NCBI GenBank assembly: GCA_016859345.1
Contig: CM029114.1
Location: 13,581,501-13,645,500, forward strand
DNA: 64,000 bases
Direction of reading: 5' to 3'
Source: Istiophorus platypterus
Lineage: Eukaryota; Chordata; Actinopteri; Istiophoriformes; Istiophoridae
Shown: positions 10,865 to 30,154 of the stretch, in pieces
Layout: the number at the start of each line of letters is the position of its first letter
Numbering within the stretch: position 1 is the stretch's first letter
Made by a program: the position numbers and the translations under genes
Notes under the pieces: generated by a model
The model's database searches: none
The model's input: the letters and a program-made list of their open reading frames with translations, nothing else
Told to the model about the DNA's origin: nothing

Positions 10865-12683
10865 GGTTTTGTCATAATCATGACATCCGGAGGTTGTAGC
10901 TATGGTAGTTTCCTAATCTTCTACTTAGGAGATCTTTTCTCATCATTATGATATAGGAAGTCATAATTGTGCAATAATATCTCAATTTTTTTCTTTGATG
11001 AATGCAGTGCACTACCTTAGTGGTTAAAAAAGAACTCAGGCTCTTTACATGAGTAAATGTAGCAATACCACAATGTTAAAACAAATGTTACACGTAACAA
11101 GTCCTGCATTCAAAGTTACACTTTTAAGCAATTTAAAGGGTTATCAGCAAAATATTCTTGAATGCATCAAAAGTACTGACCCTGCATAATGTCCTCTTTC
11201 AGTGATAAATTAAGGTCCTGAGAGATTTACTTTTTAATATCATGCATGCTAAATAATAGTTTGTGCACAAATTATCATCTTGTGGAACAAGATCAAAAAT
11301 AATCAGAACTTTGTGTATTTAATAAGGCATCATATCTGATACGTTGATCTAGAGGTCTGTAAAATCAAAATAACTTCTTATTGCAGTTGTTAAATGTAGT
11401 AGAGTGTAAAGTATCACGTTGTGTCATGTTTAGTTATGTTCTACCACTGCTTTCTCAGCTGCTCGTTTAAAAGCCTTTAAAAGTAATTTTGTTAAACATA
11501 ATCTTTAGATAGATGGAGACAGACAGAAGAGTCTTACAAAGGTCTTATATCCTGTCAGTGGCCTTATAATGATGTCAAACACAAGTGGGAGCTGCGTTTG
11601 CTGAATGCTAAAACAGTAAATCTTAATGTTTACACTTAGCAAGGGCAGTAGAAGATATACAGTATCTATATATAGCACAAAGATCTGGGCCTCATACATA
11701 TACCTCAGTGGCCCCCTTCCTCTTTACCTCCGTGGTCCTGCCTGTAAAAAATAAGTGAGTCAATGAGAAAACACACGCATCTGTGCTGGTTATTCAGTCA
11801 TCAATAATGAAGTCTTTATAAAGCATTTAGTAAAGTCTGCACAGTCTGAATTGCCATCATATTTCAGCCATCTTTCTCAACACAGTGTAAATACTCAAGT
11901 GAAACCTTCACTATTAGGTTTTACAACATTATAGAACAATATTTGAGTCATAGTTTTTAAGCCTTAATTATAGTCATAAGACATAGATGGAAAGCCATCA
12001 TTCTCTGGCCCCTACACCAGGAAGGCATTACTGTATTGCTGCATTTCATGATAAAAGAGAACTGAATAAAACTTTCCTGGAAATCATGTTTTGTTTGCAG
12101 AATTAAGGTGAATTCATTTCCAACAAATCATTAAGGACTATGCCTAAGGCCTAATCATAAAGCTGTATTAGCTGCTATATTATTTGACCTAGTGAATATC
12201 TAGGTGAATACCTTTGCCATTTCCATATTATTAATTAAAGTATATTTCTCAATTACAGTGAAATGAAAGCCATAGCCATAGTGTTGCAAATTATGTGACA
12301 ACCCCTCCAGGGCTCAGATGTATTCAAAGATAGCTAGATGGACAGAATCATAGTTCACTTGATCCCCACAACTCATCTCTTCTATTTTGTGGGTACAGAC
12401 CTTCAATAAATCCAAACCAGTACCCAAAGTCTGGGTGCTTTTATATAAAACTGCTTGGTGCATACCTTTTTTAGAACATACTCACAATAATTGCAGTGCA
12501 GTTGTGCTGTATGATACAGGGCTGTTTGTAATGGGTTGAGGTCCCCGTGTGTGTTAAATGGTACACTGGTAAGATGAAGGAAAATTGAATGCATGGGGTT
12601 TGCCAGACCTCATTTATACCTGGGCTGCACAGAATAAGCAGCCCTACTGCTCCCCGGCAGAGATTGACAGTTTCCATGTGTAA

Positions 12684-12698
12684 CCACATGGGGGCAGC
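12684..12698 (+). promoter_or_regulatory. CTCF-like motif
   Basis: CCACATGGGGGCAGC matches 13 of 15 positions of the vertebrate CTCF core as I recall it. It overlaps a CCATGTG/CACATGG inverted repeat. A motif match only. Confidence 0.3.
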
Positions 12699-12827
12699 AG
12701 AGCACTTTAGGAGTTTCAGAACTTGTCAATTAGGTCCCTTGTGCATTATGACATTAAGATGAACTTAGGGTCATTGTGAATTTAACTGATGAGACATCTT
12801 CCTGCTAAATTCCAATACCCTAACCGT

Positions 12828-12855
12828 ATTATTATCATTATTATTATTATTATTT
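12828..12855. repeat. ATT trinucleotide repeat
   Basis: Short run of ATT units with one interruption. Confidence 0.8.
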
Positions 12856-14067
12856 TACATCCACTCAAGGCTGGTCTGTCAACAGGTGACCCAAGCCCCA
12901 GCCCTAGTTTCATTTGTGCATCAATTTGATTCTAAAGTTTACAATTAATTGCAAATTTGATCGGATCATCTATGCACCACCAATCATCTACATCATCCAA
13001 CACTTTCCACTTAAATAATGAACTTTAAGGTGGGTCTTACATTATCTTGGGGCCCTTTCTCAAAAAAAGGCCCAACACTGCCTTGTAAAAATCGAATTCA
13101 AAGCTTTTTGCAATTTCTGTCAAAGACTTTTTTGGTAATCTGTGTGTTTGAATAGTGCAAAGCTGAAAAGTTAAATGAATTACACAAACGGAGACAGCGG
13201 AAACCTGGGGCAAGGTAATCCAACACAGGAATACTGGTTGGTCTCTGGGGCTCTAGGCCAAATATAATTAGGGTGCTATGTGTATTCTTTTGAGTGCACA
13301 TCACTCATTGAGCACTTGAATCCACTAATGCACAGAAAGTGAGCAGAATAAGGTTTCAACAGGGGCCCCCAGCTCATTTTTGGCCCAACCCCCCTGGAAG
13401 GTTAATTAGGCTATGCCTCCAGTATGCAGAACATCAGAAAGGTATGAGAATAACCCATAGAGAAGGGTTTATGGACAGTGTGTCAGTGATTTAGTGGGGA
13501 TCAGAGGCAGTGAGGCCAATTGGAGAACATATGAAATAGAGAAATAAAGAGCTATGGTGGGCTTTAGCGCAGATAGGGAGATGTGATTGAATGTTGAGCT
13601 TGGAGGAGGCAGCAAGTGTCACAGGCCCAGGTGGAATTCGTTGTCACGGTGACTTAGAGCTTGGTTGCCGTGGAGATGGTGATGAAAGACGGCAGTCTGG
13701 TGAATGGCATTTCTGGGCCGGAGCGTGACCAACAGCATACAGGCTAGTGTGCCCTTGGGACAGAGATGATTACATGAAGGGTCACCACAATGCTGCGTGT
13801 GTACTTGTGTTTATGTGTGTGTCTCAGGACGTGCACATGAGTACGGTTTTTGAATCTACACATCTACTTACTCCAACATTGTAGTCTCCTCCAGTCTGAC
13901 GGCATATGTTGAGTTATCAGGAAATGAGCAGCAGCTTAGCACTTAGGTGGTGGTCCCTCTGCTGCCTCTTCAGCAGCCCAAAGGAACCTTTAACACCTCA
14001 GTCACCAACATATCTCATTACTGCAACACTACACAGTCCTAACTGCAGTTAGGGCCACTCAGAGGTT

Positions 14068-14246
<179 letters not shown>

Positions 14247-14610
14247 CTTTGTATGCATGTATCTCAGTTTGTACATGTGTTTGAGCATGACTGTGTAAGA
14301 GCACACCTGGATCTTGTTATGTAGTTCAGAAGAGGGGCACAGTAGCTACATGTTTTAATTTCCCTAAGTTTCACTGCCTCAACATGTCCAAACACAACAG
14401 CCAGAAATAGACTGTGTTGACAACCTACCAGGTATTAAATATAGCTACAGGATAAAGAAATCAAGAGAACTCATTACACCCAAGAATAAAAAATGTCCTA
14501 AAAATAACCAAGGCAGAATGAGGACTAAAACATCCATCTTATTTAATCTAGCCAATTCCTCCTTTCCATTTTTTTGTCCGCCCTTACTCCATCACTTTTC
14601 ATTTCTGTTC

Positions 14611-14625
14611 CCTGAAGGGGGCAGT
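14611..14625 (+). promoter_or_regulatory. second CTCF-like motif
   Basis: CCTGAAGGGGGCAGT matches about 13 of 15 positions of the CTCF core, in the same orientation as the match at 12684. A motif match only. Confidence 0.25.
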
Positions 14626-16391
14626 GTGGGCCATGATTGTTAAGGGATTTTCAGGTTAATTAATTTTACAGGTGCATTCCACCAGCCCATAGATTTTTTA
14701 AGGATAATTAGAACCAGTTTGCCACATACCATAAAAGAAACACCTCACATATTTAATATGAACATGATTATGATGGTGTTACTAGGGGTTTATTGTTCAC
14801 ACAAACAATTAAAGGGGCTCTGTGTGCTGGCTCAGTATTTGCTCACTCTCCTTGCCCTGTGTGTCCTAGAATTGACTGTGACGCATGTTTCTCGTTGTTT
14901 TTTCTGGTTTCATCTCGTCCTAAATTCAAGACGTCTTGCTGAGTTTTTATTACGTTGTAAGTGAAGGGAGTGAAGGGGTACCTCAGTATTTTGCACACCA
15001 ATGTATGTGGTGTTGAATCTTTTCCAGATAGATTTTATTTTACTGCCCAGTGGTGTGCACAAACCAGAGGGGATCATATTTAATTAGATGGGGGCAGATA
15101 AATAAGAAAAACACTCCAAAAGGCTTTACGTCTAAAAGCTCAGGCTCATAGCCGCAGCCTGGCTGTTTTAAAGTGGTGATTTGTGACAGTTGATGGATTG
15201 AGTATGCTATTTGTGCTAATACTTGGATCGAATATGTTTAATTATTTGTACATCGAATGAATCAAAATGAGCCTTTTACTGAGGTGAAACCACAGTGACT
15301 GCAGAGTGATAGAGTCCAGTTTCTTGTATTTTTGGCAGCAACCTCCCTTATAATCTGTGACATGGTACAGACACCCACCACACTTTGTGCGGGGCCTTCC
15401 AAATGGGAATTCCAAAAATCACTTATTTAATCCGTTTTGAGAGCCTTGACATTATTTTTAGGAAAACATATAAAGGGGAGAGGAATATGAATGCAAAGAA
15501 AATAAATGTGGAAATGATTACCTGAGTGTTTTTTGAGCGTGTGCACTTGAGTGTCTGCGCACGTTCAGAAATACATACGCATGTGTGTGTGATGTGGAGT
15601 CCTGGGGATCAGTATTATGTTTGCATGGCCACTGCGATTACTACAGAGGTGCAGTATTCTCGTCCCCACAGAACCTAGTGTGAACCCTCACTCAAGCTTC
15701 CCATGTCCAAACACAGGGCTACACTCGCTGTTGTGCAAGTGAATACATAAGGACATCTGTTTAGAATTCCTGGATTTAAATGAGAGATGGTAGTCGCTGT
15801 ACAACATAGTAATGTTTATTTGTCATAGAGCCTTTCTTTACATTCCTTTATAAATCTCTGCCAATATGTTCTGGCTCGCCTGACAGATACTGTATATCCT
15901 ACATTTTAGAAGCCGTGTTCTGGATTACAGTGATAAGCCTCAAAACTGTGGGCATAGGTGGGAAAGGTAAATAGGCAGGAGGAAGGAAGGGCAGTAAAGA
16001 GAGAAAAGGAGAGTTTAATCTGAGCAGGACTGTGTGTGGACATGCATGCAGAGACCTGGAAAGCAGCACTGCTGTGCAGGGAGACACCAGGCCACTGCCT
16101 ATTTGAAGAAGTCTTTCATTACCTCGGCTCTGTCCAGCTGGTTCCAACTGACCCCCTTCACTCTCCCTCTCTGTCTGAGCTGTCTGTCTTTTGTGCATCT
16201 GGGCAGGTCTTTAGCTAAGACAGGGCTCAGTGAGACGTGTGTTATTCTGGAGGTAAAAGGTAAAAAGGGGCTCAAAGAGCTTATGCAGCACAGGAGCACT
16301 ACGGAGGATTATCATTAATTCTGCACACAATAATGCACTTGACTTTGAAGATAAATGCACATGCCCGTATGTACGCGCATGTATGTGCATG

Positions 16392-16397
16392 TGCACG

Positions 16398-16445
<48 letters not shown>

Positions 16446-16447
16446 AA
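16392..16447. repeat. CA microsatellite
   Basis: Tandem CA with a few flanking CG substitutions (GCACGCACGCA), followed by an AGAG-rich tail to about 16470. Confidence 0.95.
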
Positions 16448-17734
16448 CATACAGAGAGAGAGGGAGAGAGACACTAAACTTTTGAGGAGGGTGAAGGTGC
16501 AGAGTGGAGGGCTGGAAGGTGGAGGGTCATTTTAAGTGGAGGTGCACAAGGCCAGACCTCGCCCCAGGGATGATGGAGGGAGGGAGGTGAGGGAAGGACG
16601 ACAGGAAATAGCCAAACTAAAAACACATGCAAGGTCAAGTGTACTCCTTCATCTAACATATAATGAAGGAAGAAACCAAGAAAGAACCATGGTACTATGA
16701 GATGTACTGTATCAGTGTAGATTTTTTTGGTCTGCTTCTTTGGTTAACTGTCTTTCATGAATTATTTGGTCTGGATATGGATCATATCACATTATATTCC
16801 TTGTTTAACCCTCGTAATGCAAAGAATACTGTTTAACAATGTCTATGCTTTAACCTAATTACTTATTTATACCAAGAAATTGGATGACCTGAAACTTTGC
16901 TACAAAACCTGTTTTATGGCCCAGACAGCTTTGCACTAAAAGTGAAGGAAAACATTGGGGCTTCCTTGTTATTAGCCAAGTGTAGATAGCTATGTAGGTC
17001 TCTGTGCTTAACCATATAAGTTGATAAATAAATACAAAAAAGAGACTTCTGAGGCATCACTCAGAGTGCGAAAGTCTCTTTTTGACTTAAGAAATGTATG
17101 TATCCCTTTTGACAAATGTTTATCCAAAGATCAGCATGCGTTTGATTTTTCATCAAAGGAACATTGCCAAACTCAGGCCCACTGTTTCTCAAACCAAGAC
17201 GTTAATATTTATCCATGCATTGATTTCATCCAACTTTAACTCTCCCTGTTACTCTTTTCAACTGCTTTAGCAAAGCATGTAATGCTTTTAAAAGGTCCTG
17301 TAAATGGGCTCTTCTACCACTCATCTTGATTTCTTTAAACACTGCCTACAGATAAAATTCAGACTCCAATTTACAATCACTTTCTGAGCTCTGTACTGCA
17401 GACACCATCTATATTTGTGATTCATACAGCCAGCTTTTCAGAGTCCAGTAGGCAACTTAGAGGCAGTCATGTAACCAAAGAGGACTGTATCCATCATGGC
17501 TATAAAATGATGCTCACTTGACTCCAAACCAAAATGACCTGAGAGATGCCATTTTGACCTGACAAAGCCCTCACTGGGTTTGTTATATAGGCTGTATAAA
17601 TAAATTTGTGGTTTGGAGTCGAGAGTGCAGGTGTTACTCTTATCATTAATAGTGATTTCCAGTGTCATTCTTACTACATGAGATGTAATGTGCATATAAC
17701 TATGCTGCCTCTACTTCAAAAGGATGAAACTCAG

Positions 17735-17880
17735 TATCATTGGATTCAGGATCTGGACCTTTAAGAAGCAGCTAAAGATCAGTCTGCTCATCCTCAAGTC
17801 TTACATTGTGTCTGTAGTTTTATGTCGCGTTGTACTTTTGTTTTATACATACTCTGGAAAGGTGCTATGCAAAAAAAATT
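17735..17880 (+). mobile_element. possible LINE 3'-end relic
   Basis: Translation includes TFKKQLKISLLILKS, resembling the TFKxxLKTHLF block near the C-terminus of fish LINE ORF2 proteins. It is followed by a GGTGCTATGCAAA tail similar to LINE 3' ends. Short and degenerate. Confidence 0.35.
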
Positions 17881-19722
17881 TACTTTCTAATAAGGCAAAA
17901 TGTGTCATTTTTTAGTAAAAACATACACATTCACACCATGATCTTCAAAAACCAGAAAAGAAAAACTCAAATACTTTCAGTTGTACTTTGAGAGCCCAGA
18001 CAGGGCAGGAAGCAAATATAATGAAAATTCTTCCCCTCTGTGCGTGTATCTGACTTTATAATTCTCTGATCTGTTTTCAGAAAGAATCAGCTGATGGTGT
18101 TATTTACAACCAGGTTATGAAAACACTGTGATACTGAATTCTCCTCTGTCAATGGTGTAATCAAAGAAACTGCATTTGAGATGGCGGAAAGGGCGCTGTG
18201 CATATCTCTGGGATTAATTACAAGACTACAAGAAAAATAGAAAGACAAAAACACCACCTTCCTCATAAATCCAGTAATTTCAGACAAGTGTGATATTTAT
18301 CTATTGATAGTGAAATGAAATAGTAGTTTGATATTTGAATCTATCAGTGGCCAAACTCATAAATCCAGAGAACAGGCTTCCTACCTGTATGTGTGTGTGC
18401 TTGTGTGACTGCTATGTGTAATGCAGTTATGAATATTTTGTGCAACTCATATTTCTCATAAAAGCTGTGACTCGCTCATGACAATCAAAAATCAGAAATT
18501 TTGTATAACAGTCTACTTACTTGACATTGGCAAGATAAAAAAGAGTTGGGAACCTCCCAACACATATCATCACCCTTATTAATTATAGATTTTATTATTA
18601 AAAATTAAGGGGAAACTTTAAACCTCCAACCACCTCCCTTTGTGAAAAACTGTGTTTCTTCTGCCCTCATTATACATGTGACTGCACAGTTATGATTAAA
18701 GCTACACATGCTTCCGATTAACGATGAAGAATAGGTGATTCATAGAAAGTGATTAAAAAGGTGAAATGCCATAAGAAAAAGTTAAATTAAAGGGTATTAT
18801 TACAAGACTAAGGGTCCTAATGGCTCTCTGAGGCTTTTTTATAGGAACAGCAGTGGTTTAAGATAATGCTAACACTAACTTGTCACGCTCACAATGACAA
18901 TGCTTAAACTGCTAATTAGCAGTAAACACACATAAAGCCAAGGCTGATGGAGATGCCATTGAATATCTAAACCAAGTTTCAATAGTTGTCAATACTTATT
19001 ACCTGAGACAGTTTAACCAGAAATACCAGACTTGTGGTGGTGTGAGAGGAGAAGTCAGAGGATCACCAAAGAAGGTGCTGAGATATTTAACAGGATAAGT
19101 GAAAACAGTTCATTCAAACATTGTTGAGGGCTAAAGATAAAACACAAGGCAAAGTAACAAGAAATCTGGATTCATTTAGACTAGCTATCAAATTAGTATT
19201 ATTTTCCCTCATATCAGGAAAAAGACTGTTTTAAATAACATGGATCACCAATAACAGGTCGACGTTAAGTGCCCATTGGAAGTATAACGTAGTAAGTAAT
19301 CTGCAAAAAATACACACAAAGATCCACAGAAAGGTGAAGTGACACTGGAACTTCTGGGTTCTGTTACGTTTGTAACTATGCTAAAATATTTTTTGTTAGT
19401 GGTTTAATAGTTTTAAAAAACAATATGATATTGTTTATTATTCAGTTTATAGTATGCTCTCTAATGGCCTTTAACAGAATTTCCTTCTCTGTAACATCAA
19501 CAGTTTGCCAAACAGTAAATTAAAGTTACCCAGAATGTTGTATTAACGTCACATTGGCTTCAAACAGATAGCTAGCTGTTGTTAGGCAACCGACTAAAGA
19601 AATTTTAAAAAATCAAAAGACTAAACTAAAATGCTAAACTAACAACTGAAACCAAATGACCGTGCCAGAAAAGTATTCACCAACCTCCGAGGACAAATAA
19701 AACACCGAGCACGTGCGTGTGC

Positions 19723-20623
19723 TGTTGTGTTTGTGTGTGTATATTATAATGTTGTGTCTCTGCAAGGTGAGTGAGTGTTTGTTACCTCCAGTATCACCAC
19801 CGATCCAGATGGTGCTGTCAAGATGCCCATAATGCAATGCTAAGCCACCTTGTGTGCTGAGGAAGCAGTAACCTCTGACCTCATAGAAATACACAAAGAA
19901 GGTGAGCCCACAACCACACAGACACACACAGACACACACAGACACACAGAGACAGACAGACACACACACACACACACACACTGTCACAGACCTTTTTTCG
20001 TAGCTGAAATGAATGTCAATCACACCCTGTGTTAATGTCAAGTGAACGGGCGTCACCAGTGATATACAACCGGACCACAGAAGAGAGGAAGGTCAAGACA
20101 GAGATAGAGAGGATGGGGGTGGGTGGGGGGGTAAACAGCTGTCCTTATACATCATCTACCCTATACCACTATGCTAACGCACTTATACACACACACACAC
20201 ACACATGTGCGCAAGCAGTAAATGCACTGCATGCTAAATACCTGTATTATCTGACTTTGCATGTGTTTTTGTGTATATGTGCGAGCATACGTGACTGTAA
20301 GTTGACTCGTGTGCCTGCACGCTATGTATGTGTTAGTACTCTTGTCAGCCTTGCCTGCCTGTTGAGCTTTCACTGATAACCGTTGTCTCTGGTGTTTTTG
20401 GTGGAAGCTTTCCCATGCTTCTGTCTCTCAATTATGATCCTCTCTGCTAAATATATTAGAGAGTCCCCCCCCCCCCACCCTTTCTCTTCCTCTAATAGAG
20501 CAAGGCTCTGCAGGCCTGGCTAATCTAACCCACATGCCAATAGTGCTGTGCCCATTCTCTCTCCTGCTCTAATGAATGAAACACAGAGTCTGAAATCTAT
20601 TTTAATGTGTTTGTGTGTGTATG
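19723..20623. repeat. tandem duplication, copy 1 (about 0.9 kb)
   Basis: The block starting TGTTGTGTTTGTGTGTGTAT is repeated 901 bp later with near-perfect identity. It includes a CA array (19915-19980), a second short CA tract (20187-20204) and a run of 12 C near 20465. No gene inside. Confidence 0.95.
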
Positions 20624-20859
20624 TGTTGTGTTTGTGTGTGTATATTATAATGTTGTGTCTCTGCAAGGTGAGTGAGTGTTTGTTACCTCCAGTATCACCA
20701 CCGATCCAGATGGTGCTGTCAAGATGCCCATAATGCAATGCTAAGCCACCTTGTGTGCTGAGGAAGCAGTAACCTCTGACCTCATAGAAATACACAAAGA
20801 AGGTGAGCCCACAACCACACAGACACACACAGACACACACAGACACACAGAGACAGACA

Positions 20860-20902
<43 letters not shown>

Positions 20903-21540
20903 TCACAGACCTTTTTTCGTAGCTGAAATGAATGTCAATCACACCCTGTGTTAATGTCAAGTGAACGGGCGTCACCAGTGATATACAACCGGACCACAGA
21001 AGAGAGGAAGGTCAAGACAGAGATAGAGAGGATGGGGGTGGGTGGGGGGGTAAACAGCTGTCCTTATACATCATCTACCCTATACCACTATGCTAACGCA
21101 CTTATACACACACACACACACACATGTGCGCAAGCAGTAAATGCACTGCATGCTAAATACCTGTATTATCTGACTTTGCATGTGTTTTTGTGTATATGTG
21201 CGAGCATACGTGACTGTAAGTTGACTCGTGTGCCTGCACGCTATGTATGTGTTAGTACTCTGTCAGCCTTGCCTGCCTGTTGAGCTTTCACTGATAACCG
21301 TTGTCTCTGGTGTTTTTGGTGGAAGCTTTCCCATGCTTCTGTCTCTCAATTATGATCCTCTCTGCTAAATATATTAGAGAGTCCCCCCACCCTTTCTCTT
21401 CCTCTAATAGAGCAAGGCTCTGCAGGCCTGGCTAATCTAACCCACATGCCAATAGTGCTGTGCCCATTCTCTCTCCTGCTCTAATGAATGAAACACAGAG
21501 TCTGAAATCTATTTTAATGTGTTTGTGTGTGTATGTGTTT
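20624..21540. repeat. tandem duplication, copy 2
   Basis: Near-identical copy of the preceding block. Visible differences are a CA array about 18 bp longer (20818-20899), a C run of 6 instead of 12, and a 1-2 bp deletion near 21260. It ends at a very long GT array. Confidence 0.95.
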
Positions 21541-26299
<4,759 letters not shown>

Positions 26300-26575
26300 A
26301 TTTCCTCCACCAAGGAGGTTATGTTTTCATCCATATGTGTTTTGGTTTGTTTGTTGGTTGGTTTGTTTATTTGCCAGCAGGATTACACAAAAAGTACTGG
26401 ACTGATTTGCACCAAACTTGGTGGAGGGATGGAGCATGAGCTAGGGACAAACACATTCAATTTTGGTGTAGATCAGGTTAAAGGGGTGGATCAAGGAATT
26501 CTTCTGTCACTTTCTTTAACACTGCAAGGCATTTTTGGCCTTGGCAGACAAACGTACTTTACCGAGTGCAGGTCT
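26300..26575. mobile_element. dispersed repeat with CCTCCACCAAGGAGG end
   Basis: Begins TTCCTCCACCAAGGAGGTTA, a self-complementary-like end. It continues with GTTT repeats and a body (GGATTACACAAAAAGTACTG ... CACCAAACTTGGTGGA) that I recognise as a repeat common in fish genomes. The family name is not certain. Not protein-coding. Confidence 0.6.
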
Positions 26576-27950
26576 AGTTTTATTATGTAATAGTATCAAG
26601 TATTCAAAAAAAGGTATTACCTTCCTTTGATTTTGGCTTGATCGGGGAGTCAACTTCCTTCTCATTATCAGTGATTCCCTACTCAACAATCAGTTCACTG
26701 CACACTAATGTAAAGGAACTGCAATGTAGAACCAAATTAATCTATATATATATAATTAATATAATTATTATTAAAGGTAAAAGCGTCTAAGCTCTAAAGC
26801 AGTATAAAGCTTCATTATTAATTTTAAATTGAACTGAAGGCAGTGAAAAAAGGGTCAAAAATGCATTTTAAAAAAAAACAGTATTATAACTCCAACCATC
26901 ATCTCATCCTGATCTCTCTCATTACACTTACATATTACTTTCTTGGTAAAAGCTTCTCAACATCTAGTTAATTACTAGTTTCTTTTTTTAAATTTTGTTT
27001 TTCATTTTTTTATTTTTTGTCACATTTTATCCAAAAAAAATATATAAAAATATATCTTCACACAGTGTTTCATATTAAACATTCAGTGTAATCAATTATC
27101 AAGAATTTTCTCTCTCCACTTTTTAGAATATCTAGCTTACTCCATTCTGCTGCAGTAGTAACAGCAAAGTGGGGTGAGCCTACAATGACTGTTATGGTAA
27201 ATCAGTGTTTTTTGGTGTTTCTTTTGCTTTTCAGTGAAAAAATTCTCTGCGCGCACAGTCACCTGTTTGTATCACACAAGAATAATCAGCCAGTGGGTGC
27301 AACGAATTGTGACTTCTTTTGGAGATATTTCATAATTATTCAGCCAGGGGCCAACAGACTTAATTGACTCAACTGTGCAGTCCTTCGTCTGTGATGTATT
27401 ACAGTTTAATGCTGGTGCTGAAGAATAAGATGCACATAAATCCCCAAAACCACTGCTTTACCGAGGAAACTAAACCGACCAATATCACAGATCACATCAC
27501 ATATCATGTTATGGGTTTTTTTCTCTCCTGCAGTGTCATTCTTCCGTGAATGCTGTTTTTAAATGGCCCTAATCGGGAAACTAGTTGAAGAAGAGCCTTG
27601 GCTTATTCATCCTCTAAAGCTCTCTCGCTCTCTGCTCAGGGACCAGTAGTGTCACCGTCCATCGAGTGGTGCGAAGTGACCTTTTGAATGCTGACCGCCT
27701 TTTGAACGGTGACCTCTGGCCAGGTTCAAGATTCACCGCAGCAATATAGCTGGCCTGTCATCTACAGGGCCTGCCTGGTTAACCACTGCCCAACGAGCAG
27801 GATGTTTATATGTGTGTGTGAAAGGGTGTTAGTGCTTGTTCATAGTTTGTGAAAATGTAACAGAAGAGCTTTCAAAGTTTGACCCACAAAAAGGTCTCAA
27901 TGAACCACAGGACACCCAGAGTACATGACTCTCATGCATGTGTATCCACA

Positions 27951-28060
<110 letters not shown>

Positions 28061-28206
28061 GGCCAATGGTTCCCATGGTGACTGTGTTCCAGTGAGTGGG
28101 ATTTTCCAGGCGGCGTCCAGAACAGTGGACACTTCAGAGTTTGTCTTGGAAGTTCGCTTTGATCTAAGTGGGTAGATCAGCCCAAAGGGAGGACAATTCC
28201 TGACCC

Positions 28207-28210
<4 letters not shown>

Positions 28211-28245
<35 letters not shown>
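28211..28245. repeat. CA microsatellite
   Basis: Pure CA, about 17 units. Confidence 0.95.
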
Positions 28246-28248
<3 letters not shown>

Positions 28249-29320
28249 TTTGTATTTCTATACTCGTGAGGATGCCTGTTCACATAATGCATTTCCTAGC
28301 TATAACCCTAAACTAACTACAAATTAAAAACATTATTACTTAATGTTGTGGGCCACTTAGGAGCAGCAAACCAAGCTGTAACAGAATATTGACATATTAT
28401 CACTTTTAAAGGTTGTTATTGTTAACATTTTAGCAAACCATCACCTATTCACATGTCCAGCAGACACAAAGCAGCATTATCATTGATTGGGATTTGTGTG
28501 TCTGTCCACCTGATTAATCAAAGCCATTTTTGCTCACCTACACTTGAGGACAATATCCGGGTCCTCAGCTCCTAAATGTTCCACTATGTTCACCAGCGAG
28601 TCACTAACCGCTAACTGTGTCTCCCTGCTGTTTTGAGCTGGCTAAGTAGAGTACAGAGGCTTTATGAGAGATTTTTCACTGAAAACAGCTGTCTGATGCA
28701 GGAAATGAGGGCAGTGAGACTAAACCAAAACAGAAAAGTGAGCTGAAAAACTTTCAAATTCTCCTTAAAGCCGAGGGAAACTGCAGAAACAAGTGATAAT
28801 CCATTCTCTGATCTCGTAATTGCATTTATTGTTAATATAGAAGTACTGATTCATCCAGTTTGAATCCCAAAACTAAGGCTAAAACCAAGAGGACGTTTGA
28901 AAAAGTGAAGACTATACAAAAAGTCCACGTTATTCAAAAATGCCCACACCTTCACGTACTAAAGCTCAAATTGGTCCTCATAAAGACAGAACAGTCACAC
29001 ACAGCAGCCCCGGTTTCATTTGTCTTTATGGTGCCTATAGAGAAAGGGTAGTTAGACTCTAGTTATAGACTTTCTTTCTCCTACTCTGACTCAAACCCAG
29101 GTTTTATAGTTCTGGCACCGCTTTATGTGTTTGTGTTTGAGAATGACAGTGTGTGTGTGTGTGACTCTAGACACAATGAAAGATAAGTATGTTTCTTACT
29201 TGTACTACTGATAACTTTATTATCAGTCTGAAATCTGTGCTGAAAACTCAGAAAGCTAAGTCAGACTGAAGTTCTCACTGCATAAAGACCTGAGACTGGA
29301 AAGAAGAGGGAACAGCAGAA

Positions 29321-29413
29321 AACACACACACACGCACGCACGCACACACACAAACACACACACACACACACACACACATACACACACACACACACACGCA
29401 CACACACACACGC
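29321..29413. repeat. interrupted CA microsatellite
   Basis: CA units with CG, AA and TA interruptions. Confidence 0.95.
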
Positions 29414-30154
29414 AAATCTGCCCCTGTACTTAATGTTGTAACAACAAACCATATGGGTATTTTGACAAAATGATCTTAAAGACAGGAAACCCATCTCACA
29501 TTAATAAAATTGGAGTAATAAATAACACATGCAAAACCTGTGGTGAACACTAAAGTGGTGAAATGGAAAGGACCTGGACAAGACCTTTAATGAACACAGG
29601 AGACATACAACAGGAGCTGCCTGTGAACACAGGAACAAAACAGGTCAAAGTCATTGACTGGGTAGGGGTCAAAATCACTGATAAGGAGTCAGCGGGCGGT
29701 CGAAGAAAGATCAAGTAAGCAGTTCAAATCCATCGTCCAAAGTTCCACACTTACCCTGGGTCATGTAAAGGCACCTTAGCCAATTGCTGAGGAAGACTTT
29801 GAGATACCTAGAAAACAATTGTTTTGAGTAATTTTTTTCGATAAAAACTGTTTGATTACCCAATTAATACGCTGTTTCGATTATGAGGTTCTCATTGTCA
29901 CACGTCATTTTCAATGATACTATGTAATTCTAATGTGTTTTATGTTTTAAAAGCATTGATGATGCAAACATGTAAATTGTCGACAATAGGTTTCATCGAC
30001 TACTATATCTAGTCTTTCATTCTCAGCATTACTGAAATGAATCTTACCCAGATGGAACCTCATTATTCAAACCTAATTACTTTTTCAATATTTTCTTGGA
30101 TCCTAGATATTTTCCTCAAGTTGGGGAAACACCATCCGAGTCCTGTGGTGTCAG

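Larger units (their letters stand above)
14245..19722. other. intergenic DNA, no gene seen
   Basis: Mostly unique-looking sequence. Notable items are a CA array near 16392-16447 and a possible LINE 3' relic near 17.75 kb. The stretch 14640-15480 is low in simple repeats and contains several AT-rich homeodomain-like motifs (TTAATTAATTTT); it is a possible but untested conserved noncoding region. Confidence 0.45.

Noticed and set aside
19634..21283. Repeated 110-150-codon frames in the tandem duplication
   Set aside because: They include CA-repeat translations and are the same noncoding block seen twice.
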